Assembly (NCBI GenBank): GCA_003117195.1
Contig: BDSI01000089.1
Span: 310,001-374,000, forward strand
DNA: 64,000 nucleotides
From: Eudorina sp. 2006-703-Eu-15
Lineage: Eukaryota; Chlorophyta; Chlorophyceae; Chlamydomonadales; Volvocaceae
Direction: 5' to 3'
The translations under genes were made by a program, and so were the position numbers. This document shows, one piece after another, positions 23,641-35,716 of the stretch; the first letter of the stretch is position 1, and every line of letters begins with the position of its first letter. A model generated the notes under the pieces. The model was not told the origin of the DNA and did not search any database. It saw only the letters and a list, made by a program, of their open reading frames with translations.

Positions 23641-25462
23641 CCAGTAACTTGGGTCGCGTATTGACTCCTGTGCCACGTATCGGTTCCCCAATCCATACCC
23701 TCACCCTCACCCTCGCCCTCACCCGGAAGTGCTCCCGGCACGCCGCCTCAAAGGTGGTGATGAGCTCCTTGCGGCTCTCCACAAACGACGCCGCCGGCTT
23801 GCCGTAGGCTGTGCCGCCCGCCCGGCCGCCCGCCCGCACGTGAACGCCGCGAGGAAGGACAGGGCACACAGCACAGCGCAGATCAACAGGACACGGAACG
23901 CGCCTGTAAGTATTAGCAGTGGTCGCAAGGTGCGGGGGCGAATCTAGTGTGGCCGGTGAGGCCTCCACGGAACCGCTCAAGTGTGTGTGTGTGTGTGTGT
24001 ATATATGTGTGTTTCGAAAATGTGTGTTTAAATAAGAAACCCGCCCCCCTCCCAAAATGTGTGTGTGCCGTACAGACGGGTACAGACTGGCACCAGCAAC
24101 CCAGACAGGATGTGTACTGACCGGACCAGACCGGGGGGGTCGGGTGGGGGGCCGCTGGGCGGACAGGTGAGCGGCACGGTTTCAATTTCCTCCCGGCCAG
24201 TTCGGCGCTTCGCAGTGACAACTTGACAAGTGACGGGATCGTACTCCAGACCCCAGCACAGCCCTTGCGGCACTGGGAACGCCTTTGGAACCGTCAAGCG
24301 AGCTGTGACTCGGCCCGGGGGTGCGGCGCAGAGGGGCGGCACTCACCGATCGCCTGTGCCGGCGCGGGGGCCGCGCCCTCGATGTACACGAGCGTCAGCA
24401 CCACCGCCTTGCCGCCCGTCCGCACGTGCACCTCGTTGGCCGCGTCCCGGAGGGCGGTGCGCACCTGCACGGGAGGAGGACGGCGCGATGGGGTGAGGGA
24501 CGCGCGGTCTTCCGAACGAGTCGCCTGGCGCTGAGCAGCGCCAAGCACACGGGGGGGGGGCTGTTCGCTTCGACAGTAACGTCCTGGAAACTCCCTCTTC
24601 CGGAGGAAATCCGCGCTGATGACATCCGGCCCGAGGGCCGCAGGGTGCGGCATCTCATGCAGGTGACGCCCACCGAACGGCCGCAGGCAGGTTGATTCCC
24701 AGTTGGGGGTTAACAGCTGCACGAGTCCGCCCCAATCCCCGTCCGCTTCTGTCAGCGAAGGGTGTCCCTCCCACCACCTGCCTGTGTGGAGGACAGCGGA
24801 CCCGATTTGATGAGGCGCTCCAGCTGCGAGTTGCGGCGGTGTGAAGCCAGGTCGAAGCCGCAGTGCTCGCACCGGTTGGTGCGGCCGCCGTTCAGCTGCT
24901 TGCCGCATGCGGGGTTCTTGCAGAAAGACTTGATCTGGTAACCCTTGGGGTTGCCCCGGTGCCGCTTGGGCTCCCTTTCTGGGTGGCGCGGGAAATGGCA
25001 CGCACGCACAGGGGTTGACTTCGGTAGAGAGGAAGGTGGTGCGGTCCCGGACCGCTGGGCCGCAATGCGCCTACACCGCTCCGCATCGCACCCGCTTAGC
25101 ATCCCCAATCATAATTAAACCATCCTGTCTGCACCTGATTGAAGTTGGTTGAATTTTTCCTCCAGGTCTTCGTAGACTTCATGCTTAATGGGCGGAGGCC
25201 GAGGTGGTCCCGCATTTGCGGCCTCCTCGACGGCGGACCTTGCCGCTTTTCGCTTTGAAGGCTGTTTTGCCTGGCTTAGGAGTTCCAGTTGGGCTTGGAT
25301 GGACTGGGCTGGCAACGGCTGTGTAGGTGGGATATGCAGCAGCTGGGCTGCTCCCCCAGAGGCACCGGGCAGCAGCGCGGCAAGAGCCGCTTGCAAGGTT
25401 TCTGCTGCGATTAGTTGGGGATGTTGACCCTTCGATGCATCGGGAACAGCTCCCGGATCCAT
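22001..25462 (-). CDS. Unrecognised protein with a four-cysteine ribbon and Gln-rich C-terminus
   Basis: Proposed exons 25462-25135, 24978-24782, 24464-24347, 23808-23723 and 23266-22001 (stop TAG); phases agree and give 664 residues. Intron 2 must use a GC donor (CACAG|GCAGGT) to keep frame. Exon 2 holds a compact Cys pattern, FCKNPACGKQLNGG then RCEHCGFDL (CX4C-X12-CX2C), likely a zinc ribbon, flanked by basic HRRN/PKRHRG. Exon 3 looks like a folded beta/alpha domain (VRTALRDAANEVHVRTGGK, then AVVLTLVYIEG). The last exon is 422 residues of Ala/Pro/Gln filler with one ordered helical island (DLDAVIGAVLSNPAAAIARC, later VLMQAGLLPGEAASVVVELE). A nuclear or RNA-related role is a guess from the zinc ribbon and Gln-rich tail. 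I do not recognise the family. Confidence 0.65.
23326..23354. repeat. Perfect 13-bp inverted repeat with 3-base loop
   Basis: GGAGGACGAGTTC at 23326-23338 and its exact complement at 23342-23354. It lies about 60 bases upstream of the proposed exon 5 acceptor of the 22001-25462 gene, in its last intron. Confidence 0.9.
23563..23642. repeat. (CCCTCA)n / (TGAGGG)n hexanucleotide array
   Basis: About 13 units with one or two variant units; a second short stretch is at 23697-23724. It lies in the last intron of the minus-strand ribbon gene. The second stretch abuts the exon 4 donor, so the intron begins with GTGAGG-like units. Confidence 0.93.
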
Positions 25463-25475
25463 TGTTTCATCTGCT

Positions 25476-25480
25476 TTACA
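25476..25480 (-). terminator. Possible TGTAA poly(A) signal of the PAN-domain gene
   Basis: TTACA on the plus strand, 365 bases beyond the PAN gene stop and only 14 bases upstream of the start codon of the next minus-strand gene. If used, the two same-strand genes almost abut. Confidence 0.4.
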
Positions 25481-25844
25481 ACAAAGATCATGTAAAGGTT
25501 GTCCTCAACGGATTTTCCAATATCAACATTTCCGTGTCGCAGCGTAGAATGGCCATGCAGTATGTGCGTTTCATATATACACCGCTGCACCGCCACCAAA
25601 GCCCGAAAATTTAGGTACAGGAACCCTGTTGCTTGTCAACGCAATGGATGCACTTTTTTAGTACAAAAGTATCATTCAGATGGCCGTGAAGGCTTAATTT
25701 GCCCGTGGTAGCCAGGCGTGCAGGCACCGTACGCGCACGAGGACAGCTCGAGAACGCCGCCCAAACGTTGCCCACGGTCCACCGAATACGTGAATATCAA
25801 TTTGTTAGCTGCCTCATGTTGTCCTCGGGAAGCGGGCGCAGCTG

Positions 25845-28695
25845 TCAGGCCCGTATCCACGCCAGCCGAACCCCGCTCATCCAGCCTTTGTCGTTACCAA
25901 ACCCATTTTTGGCCGTGGGGTTCTGCGGATCGCCCGTCTTGAGGACGCACTGGCGGAAGTCTTCCAGTCCTGGACAGCCCAGCGGGTTACCACACCAGCT
26001 CCAGACGTTGCAGTACTGCACGGGGGAATGTCGGGCGATGTGCGATGGGGGACCGTGCGGCAGCCGCGAAGCGTGCCAATCGGGCGGCGCGTAATTGATC
26101 CGCTGGGCACGTCAATGCTTATTGAATTCAGACAGGTTGGGCCTCAAATATTGAGACTGGGTTACTAAAGCAGTCAGTCCTTGCTGTATTCTCAACGCGC
26201 TTTAGACGGACACGGCGAGGACCCAGTCCCCGATTCGGCGCGGGGAACCGGCCGCTCACAAAGAGCATCCACCGACTCCCTAGAGCCGCGCTGTAGTGGT
26301 TCAAGCTCGCCAATCATCCATCGCGTCTGCTGTTTCAGAACAGATGCAGCAGGCCCCGCCCACGTGCCGCAGCGGCCCGTGGGTCCCCGATGCACGCGGT
26401 GGCCTCTTGGGCCGCCCCCGGCAGAGCAACGCAGGGCTTGGGAACCCACCCACCTGCGTGGTCGCGCACAGGGTGCAGCAGCCTTCGGGCATGTCCACGT
26501 ACGTCCGGTTGCCAGTGTCGATGACCTGCGGGTGCAGATAAGGGGGGACGGCAGGGGCGCGGGGACTGGGAGGCTAGGGACCAGGGTTCCTTTCTGCCTG
26601 CCGTACAGAGCGGCCTGCCGCATCGCATAGCGCGAATCCCTTAACGGGCCAAACGGCGCTTGCGAACTCACCCCCAACACGATTTCTTCGCCGAAAGGTA
26701 TGGAAAGAAACGAGGCAAGGATATCCATGAGGACAGGTACCGCGGAATCACCTGACCGCACGCATGAAGGACGCCGGGATTCAGACCCATGGGTCATCAG
26801 CCCCATGGGTCAACGACTTGCGAGTCCCGCGCCTCACCCCATATCGGCAGGCACCCCTACCTTGCCGTCCAGATCCGTGTCGAGCAGCACATCGCACTGG
26901 AACATCTCAATGCACGAGTCCAGCCGCAGGCCATTGAAGGGTATGGGCGGATCCGCGCAGTCATCGTTGGTCACACACTGCAGACCCGCAGGACCGTAGG
27001 CGCCGTAGTCACCGTAATCGCCGTAGTCGCCGTAGTCGCTGTAGTCGTTGTTGAAGGTGGCGCACACGCCCTGGGGCGCCGCACGGCAAGGCGAGGGATT
27101 ATGATGTGTTGGTATTAAACCTGCCATGCGCACGTCCAAACTTTCAGCCCTCGGGGACAGAGGCCACACACCCCGATGCCCTGGACGCGACCGTTTCTCG
27201 TTGGCCGTTGTGAAACGCCATCTGTTCGGACGGATGCTTGCAGAGAGGGCGAGACAGTACCGCCAGTAGGCTACCGTACCTGGAAGAGGTATCCCTCCAT
27301 CGTGTAGTTGGTGCAGGTGCAGAACGAGTAGCCCCAGTCCACGCCCGCAGTGTCCCGGAAACCCGGCTGGTTGACGCCGCTCATCCAGCCGGTTTCGTCG
27401 TCCCGCAGCTGCGTCGTGCGCGGCCACACCGGCTGGGTCGTGGGCTCGCCCGCGCTGGTGAGGTTGTCGTACTTGAGCCAGCACTGCTGGTAGCTGCGTG
27501 CGCAACGCCCGGGTGGGGAGAGAAAGAGAGGTTGGATTTATGATCGAGACGGTACGACAACACACGTAGCGTGGGGATTGAGACATGGCCGGAGCCAGGG
27601 CGGGACAGGACAGGGGCGACGCCGACGCCGCGCTTCGGGGAGGGACTAGGGCGAGGTCGCGGGTCGTCAAGGATGGCTCTGGACGACTCACGGGTCCTAA
27701 GGCACGGGGCCCCACGGGGTCCCCGCACACTGCGCAGTGGCAGCGACATCTGCTCGCGAGGACTCGATGCGGCGGCCCGTGCGTCATGCAGCGTACGCAC
27801 ACTGCGGTCATGCGCACCACCGGATCGTCGCGACAGGAACGGGTTCGGCGGCCACACGAGGACATGAAACCATGAAGGAGGGTTACAGCGGCCCAAGCCG
27901 GGATCACGACGCATAACCTCAATTCGCCGAAACCAGGAAACCGCGAGGGGCCAACGCGCGAGGGCTTTTGCACGGAAGGTACATCACCACCTCGGACGCC
28001 GACCCACTATCGCCCTGTTGCGTTCCGCCCGGCCAGCAGGCGAGAACCGTTGGGACGTCAGGATCCAGGTGGGGTTCCGATACGGTACGGTACGGTACGG
28101 TAGGCGGGGCGCGACGCACGTTTCCAGGTTGTTCAGCTGCTGGACGACCTCGAGGCTCTCGCAACCGGAGGACACGGGGCAGTAGACCCAGAGGTTGCAG
28201 CCGGTGGTGTTGAGGCAGGCGTCTCGGCAGTCGCTGGCGGTCAGGGTGTGGAAGCGCTGCGCCATGGCGTCCACCAGCACTGCGCCCTCCACATCGCGGT
28301 TGACCACCGCCACAAGGCTGGCGGGGACCTGAGCCGCGGCTGCGGACATCGGCGGGTGGTTGGAGACCGGGTCGGCGACGGGATGAATGAGGACGGGCAG
28401 GAACCGGTCAGAACAGGCCAGCCTACTGGCCAGGCAAGACAGGGACAGGTCCAGACAGTGACCTCCATGGATGGCGAAGAGGGCAGTCCGCGTCGCCGCC
28501 CGGGGAGCTCCCGGGTCGGTCATCTGGGTCATTCGTCACGTGCAGGAGCCCCCCAGCGCCGAGGCAGGTTCCCTTGTGCGACGCAGCGACGCGGACGAGC
28601 TCACCGGAGATCGCGCCACGCGGCAGCCCGGACAGGGCGGCCAAAACCAGCAGGAGCAGCCCGTGAGGGAACATCCGTGCGAGAAGAGTTCGCAT
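25845..28695 (-). CDS. Secreted protein with two PAN/Apple domains
   Basis: Proposed exons 28695-28605, 28339-28120, 27493-27280, 27070-26866, 26751-26672, 26525-26454 and 26015-25845 (stop TGA), 350 residues, in frame throughout. Residues 1-30 are a clear signal peptide (hydrophobic HGLLLLVLAALSGLP). Domain 1 spans exons 2-3 (ASDCRDACLNTTGCNLWVYC, then YQQCWLKYDN, then GWMSGV). Domain 2 spans exons 5-7 (EGCCTLCATTQYCNVWSWC, then FRQCVLKTGDP, then GWMSGV). The Cys spacing of the two is the same across the splice. Between them is a Tyr/Asp/Gly repeat (DYGDYG) and a four-Cys segment. PAN domains bind protein or carbohydrate, so an extracellular-matrix or cell-wall role is likely. The exon 4 donor is odd: the strong AAG|GTAGGG at 26861 breaks frame, while a weak GC donor at 26866 keeps it. 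Confidence 0.75.
28081..28102 (+). repeat. (TACGG)n pentanucleotide repeat
   Basis: Four to five tandem TACGG units, in PAN gene intron 2 just past the exon 2 donor. Confidence 0.9.
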
Positions 28696-30887
28696 GAACT
28701 GAGGTTGCTGTGTCCCGGATAGGGTGAGATAATCTGGCAAGTGCGTGACCTTGGCGTAGCCCGGAAGGTGGGAACCAGTGGGCCCAGGAGGACTTATTGT
28801 TCGGCGTGCGTTGGAACCTCGGACAAGTACCGATCCCACTCGCAGGCGAATCTGTACCGCTTCACGCTCGCTGGCCCTCGCCAGGCAGACTCCTTCAAAC
28901 TAAGAAGGCTTTCTAACGAAGGCTTTATTCATGGCTGTTGTGAGCGGGCGTCTTAGGAAGCCACGTGTACCTGACGCAAGTGAGTACGCCTGCGGCATCG
29001 GTGCCCGTCGAACGAACGGAAAGAAACGTGGAGAAACTCGAACGGATCAAGGTTTACATCAGCAGTACCATGTTATGCAACGCCAGCACAATAAGAGCTA
29101 CGACGTTGTGTTTGATTCAAGACGAATTTGCAACTCTAAGAACTAATTTATACTCGGGGAGCGGCCAAAGCCCCCCGCCATCTTGCCTCAAACGAAGGAG
29201 GCATGCATGCGCATATACAGAAAAACAACCTGACGCCAAACGGCAGCAACTGTAGTAAAACGAATATCACGCAACAGTTCAAGGCAGGGCTGCTTAGGTT
29301 TGCGGCGTTTCTTTGACGGGCTCTCGCCGCACACATAGGCCGACGCGTAAAGGCAATCAGGGGAAAACCGCAGTACGTATACGGGATGCGCGTAGCCTCC
29401 TTACCGCAGCGCACCACTCGATACTCACCATCACCCATCCATGAACCATCCATGAACAGAAGATTGCTTGATGTGCCTCACCAACGCAACGCCAAAAGTG
29501 GCTCACACCCTTTGCCAACAAGGAGCTGAGACCCACACGGGCATGTCTGTTTGCTTGCATCGCATCACCATGCCGCACTGGCTGCACGCGTATCAAGCCG
29601 AAGAGTGCCGTACTTGCAAATAGCCCGTATCCTCGGGCCCCGGAAAACAGGCACTCGGTCCAAAACCCATATGGCGCCAGCAGCCTACGACAAAAACTGC
29701 GACCGCACCATTCAACATACCTTATGAGGAGCCTGCTGGTATCGACTAACGAACCGGCAGGCATCCATGAAGGCATCCACATTCGCACAAAAAATTGAAT
29801 TATTATGCAATATGAAACAGCAACACCAGCAGGCAGCAGCAGCAGCAGCTATGTGCTGGTGCAGATGATAACTTCAGACGCCCGCTCGTGAAGGCCGCTC
29901 GGCAGCGGCACATCACTGCCAGGCTCGTTTCATCGGTCACACCAGCCCAACCCGTCCAAAACAAGGCTCGAAACCAGAGCCCATGCGACGCCAGAACGCA
30001 CAAGCAGCCAGTCGCTGCACGCCCGGGCAACAACACGCTTTCTTCTCGCGGGGACAGCGAGCTTCCAGCCGCCTGAGCTGGAACTGCTTACTGTCTACCC
30101 CGCTTGCAGAACATCACAAAACCTGCACAACCACCAGCGCGCTCACCCGCTATGAAGGTGACGCCTCCAAAATCTTTCCCCTTATGCGACCCAGTCATAG
30201 GGATGGATAACACTTTTCACAGCCACCAGCATCCGTCCAGCTTGATAAGGCAACGACTTGTCTCCGCTGCGTGCGTCTTGGGACGCCAAGCCGTTGCCGC
30301 CCGAACACCCCGCAGACCGCTACAGCTGTTCATGCGCTGCGGCAGAGCAACACGCGCAGCAAGCCCCACTCTCCCACAAACCTTACAACCTGAAGCGCCG
30401 CAAGCAAGGCCCAAGCCCGCACTTAACCGACAGGGACCGACTTGTAGCGGCCAAGAGCAGCCGCCACCATCATATCCCAGGTGAGCGGCAGCCTGCCGTC
30501 CATTCGAGGCCATGGCCACAACTCCCGCCCGTTTGGTTCTAAAAGATGGCAGGGCATCAAGGTTCCCTTTGGACCTCTCGTTTGCTCCCTCGTGCGGAAC
30601 CCGCTCCTCTCCCTGATTTGCACTTCGCTGCATGTCCCGTCCAGCCCGAAGCCCCGAACCAACCGCGCGACCCACGCCCGGCTGCGGATACACCCGGCAC
30701 CCACGTCACCGGCATCATCAGCGAGCAGCCACAATCACATCATCAGGAGTACCAACCAACGCCAAAAAATAGAAGCTCTCTTATTCATGCGGACGCGACC
30801 TGTGCCCGAGAGCAGGTGTGAGGGATACTTCATGCTTGGGACAAACGTTGCACCTGGTTCCAGGCACCCTAAAGGGTTGATGCTGCC
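28696..30887. other. Intergenic stretch between EXECUTER and the PAN gene
   Basis: About 2.2 kb. It should hold the PAN gene promoter (right after 28695) and the 3' UTR of EXECUTER, with a minus-strand TGTAA at 30383-30387. A short CAG run is at 29836-29849. Open frames on both strands lack recognisable domains or splice support. No gene supported. Confidence 0.4.
30383..30387 (-). terminator. Possible TGTAA poly(A) signal of the EXECUTER gene
   Basis: TTACA on the plus strand, 501 bases past the EXECUTER stop. Confidence 0.5.
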
Positions 30888-33800
30888 TCACTTCTCGCAC
30901 TCCTTCAGGTCAAGCTTGTTCAAGAGGATCAGAAAGCGCTTCTCACCCGGCACGCTCCACACAAAGCCCAGCTCGGCTCCGCCCGTGACGGGCGACGCGC
31001 CCACCGCGAAGACCAGCAGCTCTCCGTCCACCCAGCGGGGGCTGTTGGAAGTGCAGCAAATTCGGAAATATCATGAGCCATCATGAGGGCGACAGACATA
31101 TCGTGTGAACAAGCGGCGATCTGCATGCTGCGAGAGTGCACCACCGAGGTCTCTGCGTCGGCTCGCTTCTTCCTTGGGTTCCACATCACAGTCAACATCC
31201 GAAGAAGGCCTGTTGATGAAACCATCCAAACCCATCCCATCCCAATACAACAAACAGCATCGCGTCCCGCTTCATCCCATGCGAACCCACGCCCTCCATC
31301 CCGTCCCTGTCTCAGCCTGATCTCGAGCCGGGATAGGCTCTCCCTTACCTCTTGTAGCCCGCCATAGCAACGCGGCCCTCGCCCTTGTAACGCGCCACGA
31401 TGCCGAGCTCGTCGGGGTAGACATCCCTGGAGTCCAACCGGTGGCGGCGGCCCACCTTGGCGCGGAAGGACACCTCGCCCGCGGGCACGTTGGGGTCCCC
31501 CGTCACCTTGCTCGCGACGACCACCTCCTCGCCGTCCTGCATCGTGCGGCTGAGTTGGATCAGCTCGGGGCCATGGGGGCCGAAGGCGCCCAGGTAGAGG
31601 CCGCAGAACGGATCAGAGCGCGGAAGGTCCGTGGGGATGCGGCTGTAGGTGATCCTTGTGGCGCCCATCTGGGCACCCGACTTGGTGGCACCCACGGCTG
31701 CGGAGGAGGAAGCCGCTGCGCCGCTGCGCGCCGCCGCCGCGTTTGATGACGCGGCCTGCAGGCGCGCCGCGGCTGCCGCGGCGGCCTTTTGGGCGGCGAT
31801 GGCGGCGGGCGACGGCACGTTGGCCGTCGCGGAGGAGGAGCCGTCAGCCGCCAGCTCGCCGTTGACGAGGCGCTGGGCCAGGGTGCGGAGAGCGATGGCG
31901 AGGTGCTCCGGGGGCACGGGACGCCCGGCGCGAGCAGCCTGCGAGAGCAACAAGACACACACGTGTATGCGGCTCAGGTTCCATACACACACACATATGC
32001 ATCCCATTAGATAAATAAACCGCCACCATGGCTTTCCCATCCCTTCGGCATCTCCGGTGGCCACCCACCTGCAGCTGCGCTACGCGCTCCGCCAGCCGGT
32101 CGAAGGTGTCCTTGCTACTCCGCTCCTCGGCAGAGGTGCCCGCGGCAGCCCCTGACCGCCGCCGCTGCTCCTCGGCTTCCCGCTGTTGATGCGCGCGCTG
32201 CTGCTGCCGCATCAGACGCCCCACCGGGATCTCAATCAGGATCCGCTGCTCCTCGGCATCCGAAACGGACGTCGCCACCGCGTCCAGCGTGCCGTACCCC
32301 GTCGACAGCAAGTCGTACGACACGCTCATCGCCGAGTCATCCTCATCGTCCTCCTCATTCTGCAGCCCCGCGCGGCCCGCCTTGGCCGCCGCTGCGGCCG
32401 CCGCCTCGTCCGCCGCGTCCAGCACGGATCGGCCGCCCATCTGCCCAGCAAGCTTTCCAGAAGCTTCGCCCATCTCGACCTCCACCTCGACCTCCACAAC
32501 CGGGACTTCCCCGGCCACAGACGCCGCAGATGATCGCCGCGGTCCGGTCGACGCGTCCGCCGCCTCAACTTCGTCGCCCGAGGAATCGTCCTCGTCGATC
32601 GGGACGGCAGCCCAGCGCGGCAGGCCGCCGCTGCTGGAGGCCCGCGGTCCGTCCGCGGCGGTGCCAGCAGTGACACCCGCGGCGTCAACGCGGTTGGTGT
32701 CCGCCGACGCCGCGGCCACGTCGGGCTCCAGTACCGTAAAGGTAAACCGATCGCGTCCCAGCATTGCCACTTGAGCCGGCATCCGGGTCAGCTCAGTGAG
32801 GATGTCATCCTCGTCGTCGTCGTCATCATTATTAGCATCCGCGGTAGCAGCGGCCGCGACGCTGCTAGGGACACGAGGAACGACTGATGGCTTGGGTGTG
32901 TCGCCCTGTGCGGTGGATCCCGTGGCAAGGGTGGCAAAGGGAAAAACGACGGGGCCTGCTGTCAGGTTGCCGGTATACATCGCCCTAGAACCACAGTCAC
33001 GGGTCGCGCTCTGCACCAAGCCGGGAGTCGCCGCACAGCAGCATGCCTTGCATCATGCGCCCACCTCCGAAGCGCGGAGCCCTCCCTACAAGTCCAGCTG
33101 GAAGGCACTCAGGAAACTCAGCGCCTGTACACCATCCTGGCGGGTCGAGCGGGTCTCTTATCTTAATACACCACCCAGCACCCACCGCCAGCGCAGCCAT
33201 TGCAGCGCGCATCTCCTCCTCCTCCCAGCTGCTGAACTCCGACTTGATCGGCTTGGGTGGCAGCACACTGATGCGCGCGCTGCCGTCGCGCGCCACGTGG
33301 ATGCTCAGGCGCACTACGCTGGCCGGGTTCAGCTGCGCGGCACTGGCGCCCGTGGCCCCCGCTGAGTCCTTTCCAGCGTCCTTCGCTGTCGCCTCCGCCT
33401 TCATCGGCGGCGGACGCAGCGCCACCGCCTGGTGTACCAGCAAGCCTGGCACCAGCTGCGGCTGCTGACTGCCACCCTCCCCGCCGGAGCCGCTCGCGCC
33501 TGCCACCCCCTGCGGCTGCTCCCGTACAAAGACCTCCATCATGGGGGTCCCGATGGTGCCGCCGCCCAAACCACCCGCCGCGTCCAGGCCCCGAGCCGCC
33601 GCATTGCGCTCCGAAGCCCGGTCCAGCAGCTGCACCAGCTTGTTCTCGCGCCAGCCGTTCATTGCGGCAATGTCACGGGCCATGTAGATTCGGCCCGTCC
33701 AGCGACCGAACTCGGGCTTGACGTGCAGGAGGTGGCCCTGGAAGTCCTCCGGGCCGTCCTTACCAGCCCACCAGCCCGACAGACCGACCAGGCCACGGTC

Positions 33801-35005
33801 TCGCAGCTCCGCAGCAGCGCCGTACTGCTCAGACGCCAGGGCTTCCTACAAATAGGTATGCACAAAATGTGCACATCGTTACACATCTCGCAGCCGGGTC
33901 TGATGCTGACCGGGACAGCTACCCTATCCCATGGGGGAGACCACCAAAGCACTCTACGTGTTCCACTGGATCCTCCACCCCGTTGAACTCCTACCGCGTC
34001 TGCGAGGTTGGGTTCCACGCTCACCACCAGCGCCCAGTAGCATCTACCCGCCGGGGTGCCATATATACTTACAGCTCCAGCAGACGCACAAAAAACAAGC
34101 ATATCGTTCTCCAAACAGGCCCCTTTAGAACATGTGCCGGACTCACGAACATCTGTCGCGAATTTTCCAGGTCTGCCGTGCTCGATCCATGCAATCAGAT
34201 TGGCGACTGCCTTACCTGCAGCTGTCGCTGCACCGCGGCCACCGTATCGGACGCCTGAATCTCCTGCAGCTTGCGCTTGTATCGTGCAGCATCGCCGTAC
34301 CTCTCCGATCGTACAGCTGTGTTCAGCTCCACCTGAAGGACGGGGCCGACGCATCCAGCTTTGAACATGGGGACCCTCGGGGAATTTCGGGGACCAATTC
34401 CACGGGCTCGGAAGCAGGGCAGGACGGTTCCATGAGCTGTTAATCCACGGCGACCCCTTAACCTGGCATAGGCCACTCCCTACGAACCTGGTAGTGCGCG
34501 GCCTCTTCAGCAAGTTCGTCCATCACATCAAAATGCTTCAGCCACTCCTCCCAGCTGGACCGGGATGTACTCGGGAGGTCACCAGCAACAATCCTTTCAC
34601 GCTCGCCCTTCGGCGACGGCGCCGCACACGTTTGGGAGCTCTCGCTGAAATCCAGTTGCGACGCTGCGTCACCCATAACTTTGGGGTCCAATGCGGCAGA
34701 TGCGCCCTGCAAGAGCGCCGACGGACAAACTGCTTCAATAAAGTGTCGTGTTGCAGTTGCATCACGCGCCCAACTGCCGGTGCCTACTCAAGTCCATCCA
34801 AATCCAAGAACGCCAATTTGGATTTTAGAAGTACCTGGGACCCGCCATCCGAGAGCGCTGCACAGCAGAAGACACCGCGACGCGACGCCACCAACGCCGG
34901 GAGGGTCCGACAGGGAAGCATTGGTCCGCTGAGCAGCCGTTGTGGACATTGGCCCGCTGAGAAACTTCCGAAGGGCCGACGTGAAGGTGCAGCTAGGCGG
35001 TCCAT
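30888..35005 (-). CDS. EXECUTER (EX1/EX2-like) chloroplast singlet-oxygen signalling protein
   Basis: Seven exons: 35005-34835, 34706-34488, 34332-34216, 33845-33186, 33010-32069, 31938-31349 and 31041-30888 (stop TGA), 950 residues, all phases consistent. In plants EX1/EX2 sit at thylakoid grana margins and are needed for singlet-oxygen signalling to the nucleus. Exon 1 is Arg/Ser/Ala-rich like a transit peptide (an upstream in-frame start at 35056 is possible). Exon 2 ends in WEEWLKHFDVMDELAEEA. A UVR motif is at residues ~131-160 (LNTAVRSERYGDAARYKRKL), then GLVGLSGWWAG. The C-terminal DUF3506 domain is well kept (SDPFCGLYLGAFGPHGPELI, GDPNVPAGEVSFRAKVGRRH, ELGIVARYKGEGRVA, PRWVDGELL, GFVWSVPGEKRFLILLNKL). 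It is longer than plant EX1 (about 684) because of acidic and Ala-rich insertions in exons 4-6. EX1 versus EX2 cannot be decided. Confidence 0.93.
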
Positions 35006-35716
35006 TTTGCCAACCTGCGAGGTGATTCCGAGCACAAACCAGAACCAGCTATACAACTCAAATTGACGTTGAACTTCATATATTTATATGCCAATCAATG
35101 GATTGTGGGGGCCTCATCCAATAAATTGCATCGCTACGCTTGCGCTTATCGCAACCAGACACAATCTTGCACGATAACCTCATACCCGCGTCAAGCCGAG
35201 CTCGGCATAAGAGAGCACCGCTTTCAAAACAGGCAGCGCCCGTAGATAGAACGAGTCAGAAAGACCCACTCACCCTGGACTGAAGGCTCTATGGTCACCC
35301 CTCGCAAACTCGCGTAAATGGGCGGTACTCTCTATCCAAGCCTTTGGGATGTTTCTTGAGTCTTACAGAAGAGATTTTGGCTGGAATGCACTTAACCGGG
35401 CAGAGTGCGCGTCTGGATAAGAGAATCGTATCTTGTAGAAGGTTGAATTATGCAGGAAACAGCTGGTTTGAACCGCGACAAAGTCGCGAGCGCAATGAAA
35501 CTCATTACACACGACCACGTTTACAGATTTTCGTTCCATCGTCGTACAGTTACGGCGCTGCTTGCAAAAAGTTACAAACCCTACAGCTCCCTTGCACTTC
35601 CAGATAAAACAGCAGTATTCATCATCGGCAACAATATTGCAACATCTTCCGCATCTGGGTCAATGAAGTGCTACCCTGCAAGCGTAAACACCTCGCGCAA
35701 CCGCCACGCCACGCGA
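35006..35716. other. AT-richer intergenic stretch between DJ-1-like and EXECUTER genes
   Basis: About 700 bases of lower GC. It holds minus-strand TGTAA words at 35572-35576 and 35521-35525 (likely 3' end of the DJ-1-like gene) and presumably the EXECUTER promoter near 35010-35250. No gene seen. Confidence 0.5.

Noticed and set aside
23563..23642. (CCCTCA)n considered as interstitial telomeric repeat
   Set aside because: Unit differs from green-algal telomeres (TTTTAGGG/TTTAGGG type) and it sits inside an intron.
29357..30693. Several open frames in the PAN-EXECUTER intergenic region
   Set aside because: No domains, no consistent splice phases, and composition unlike the coding neighbours.
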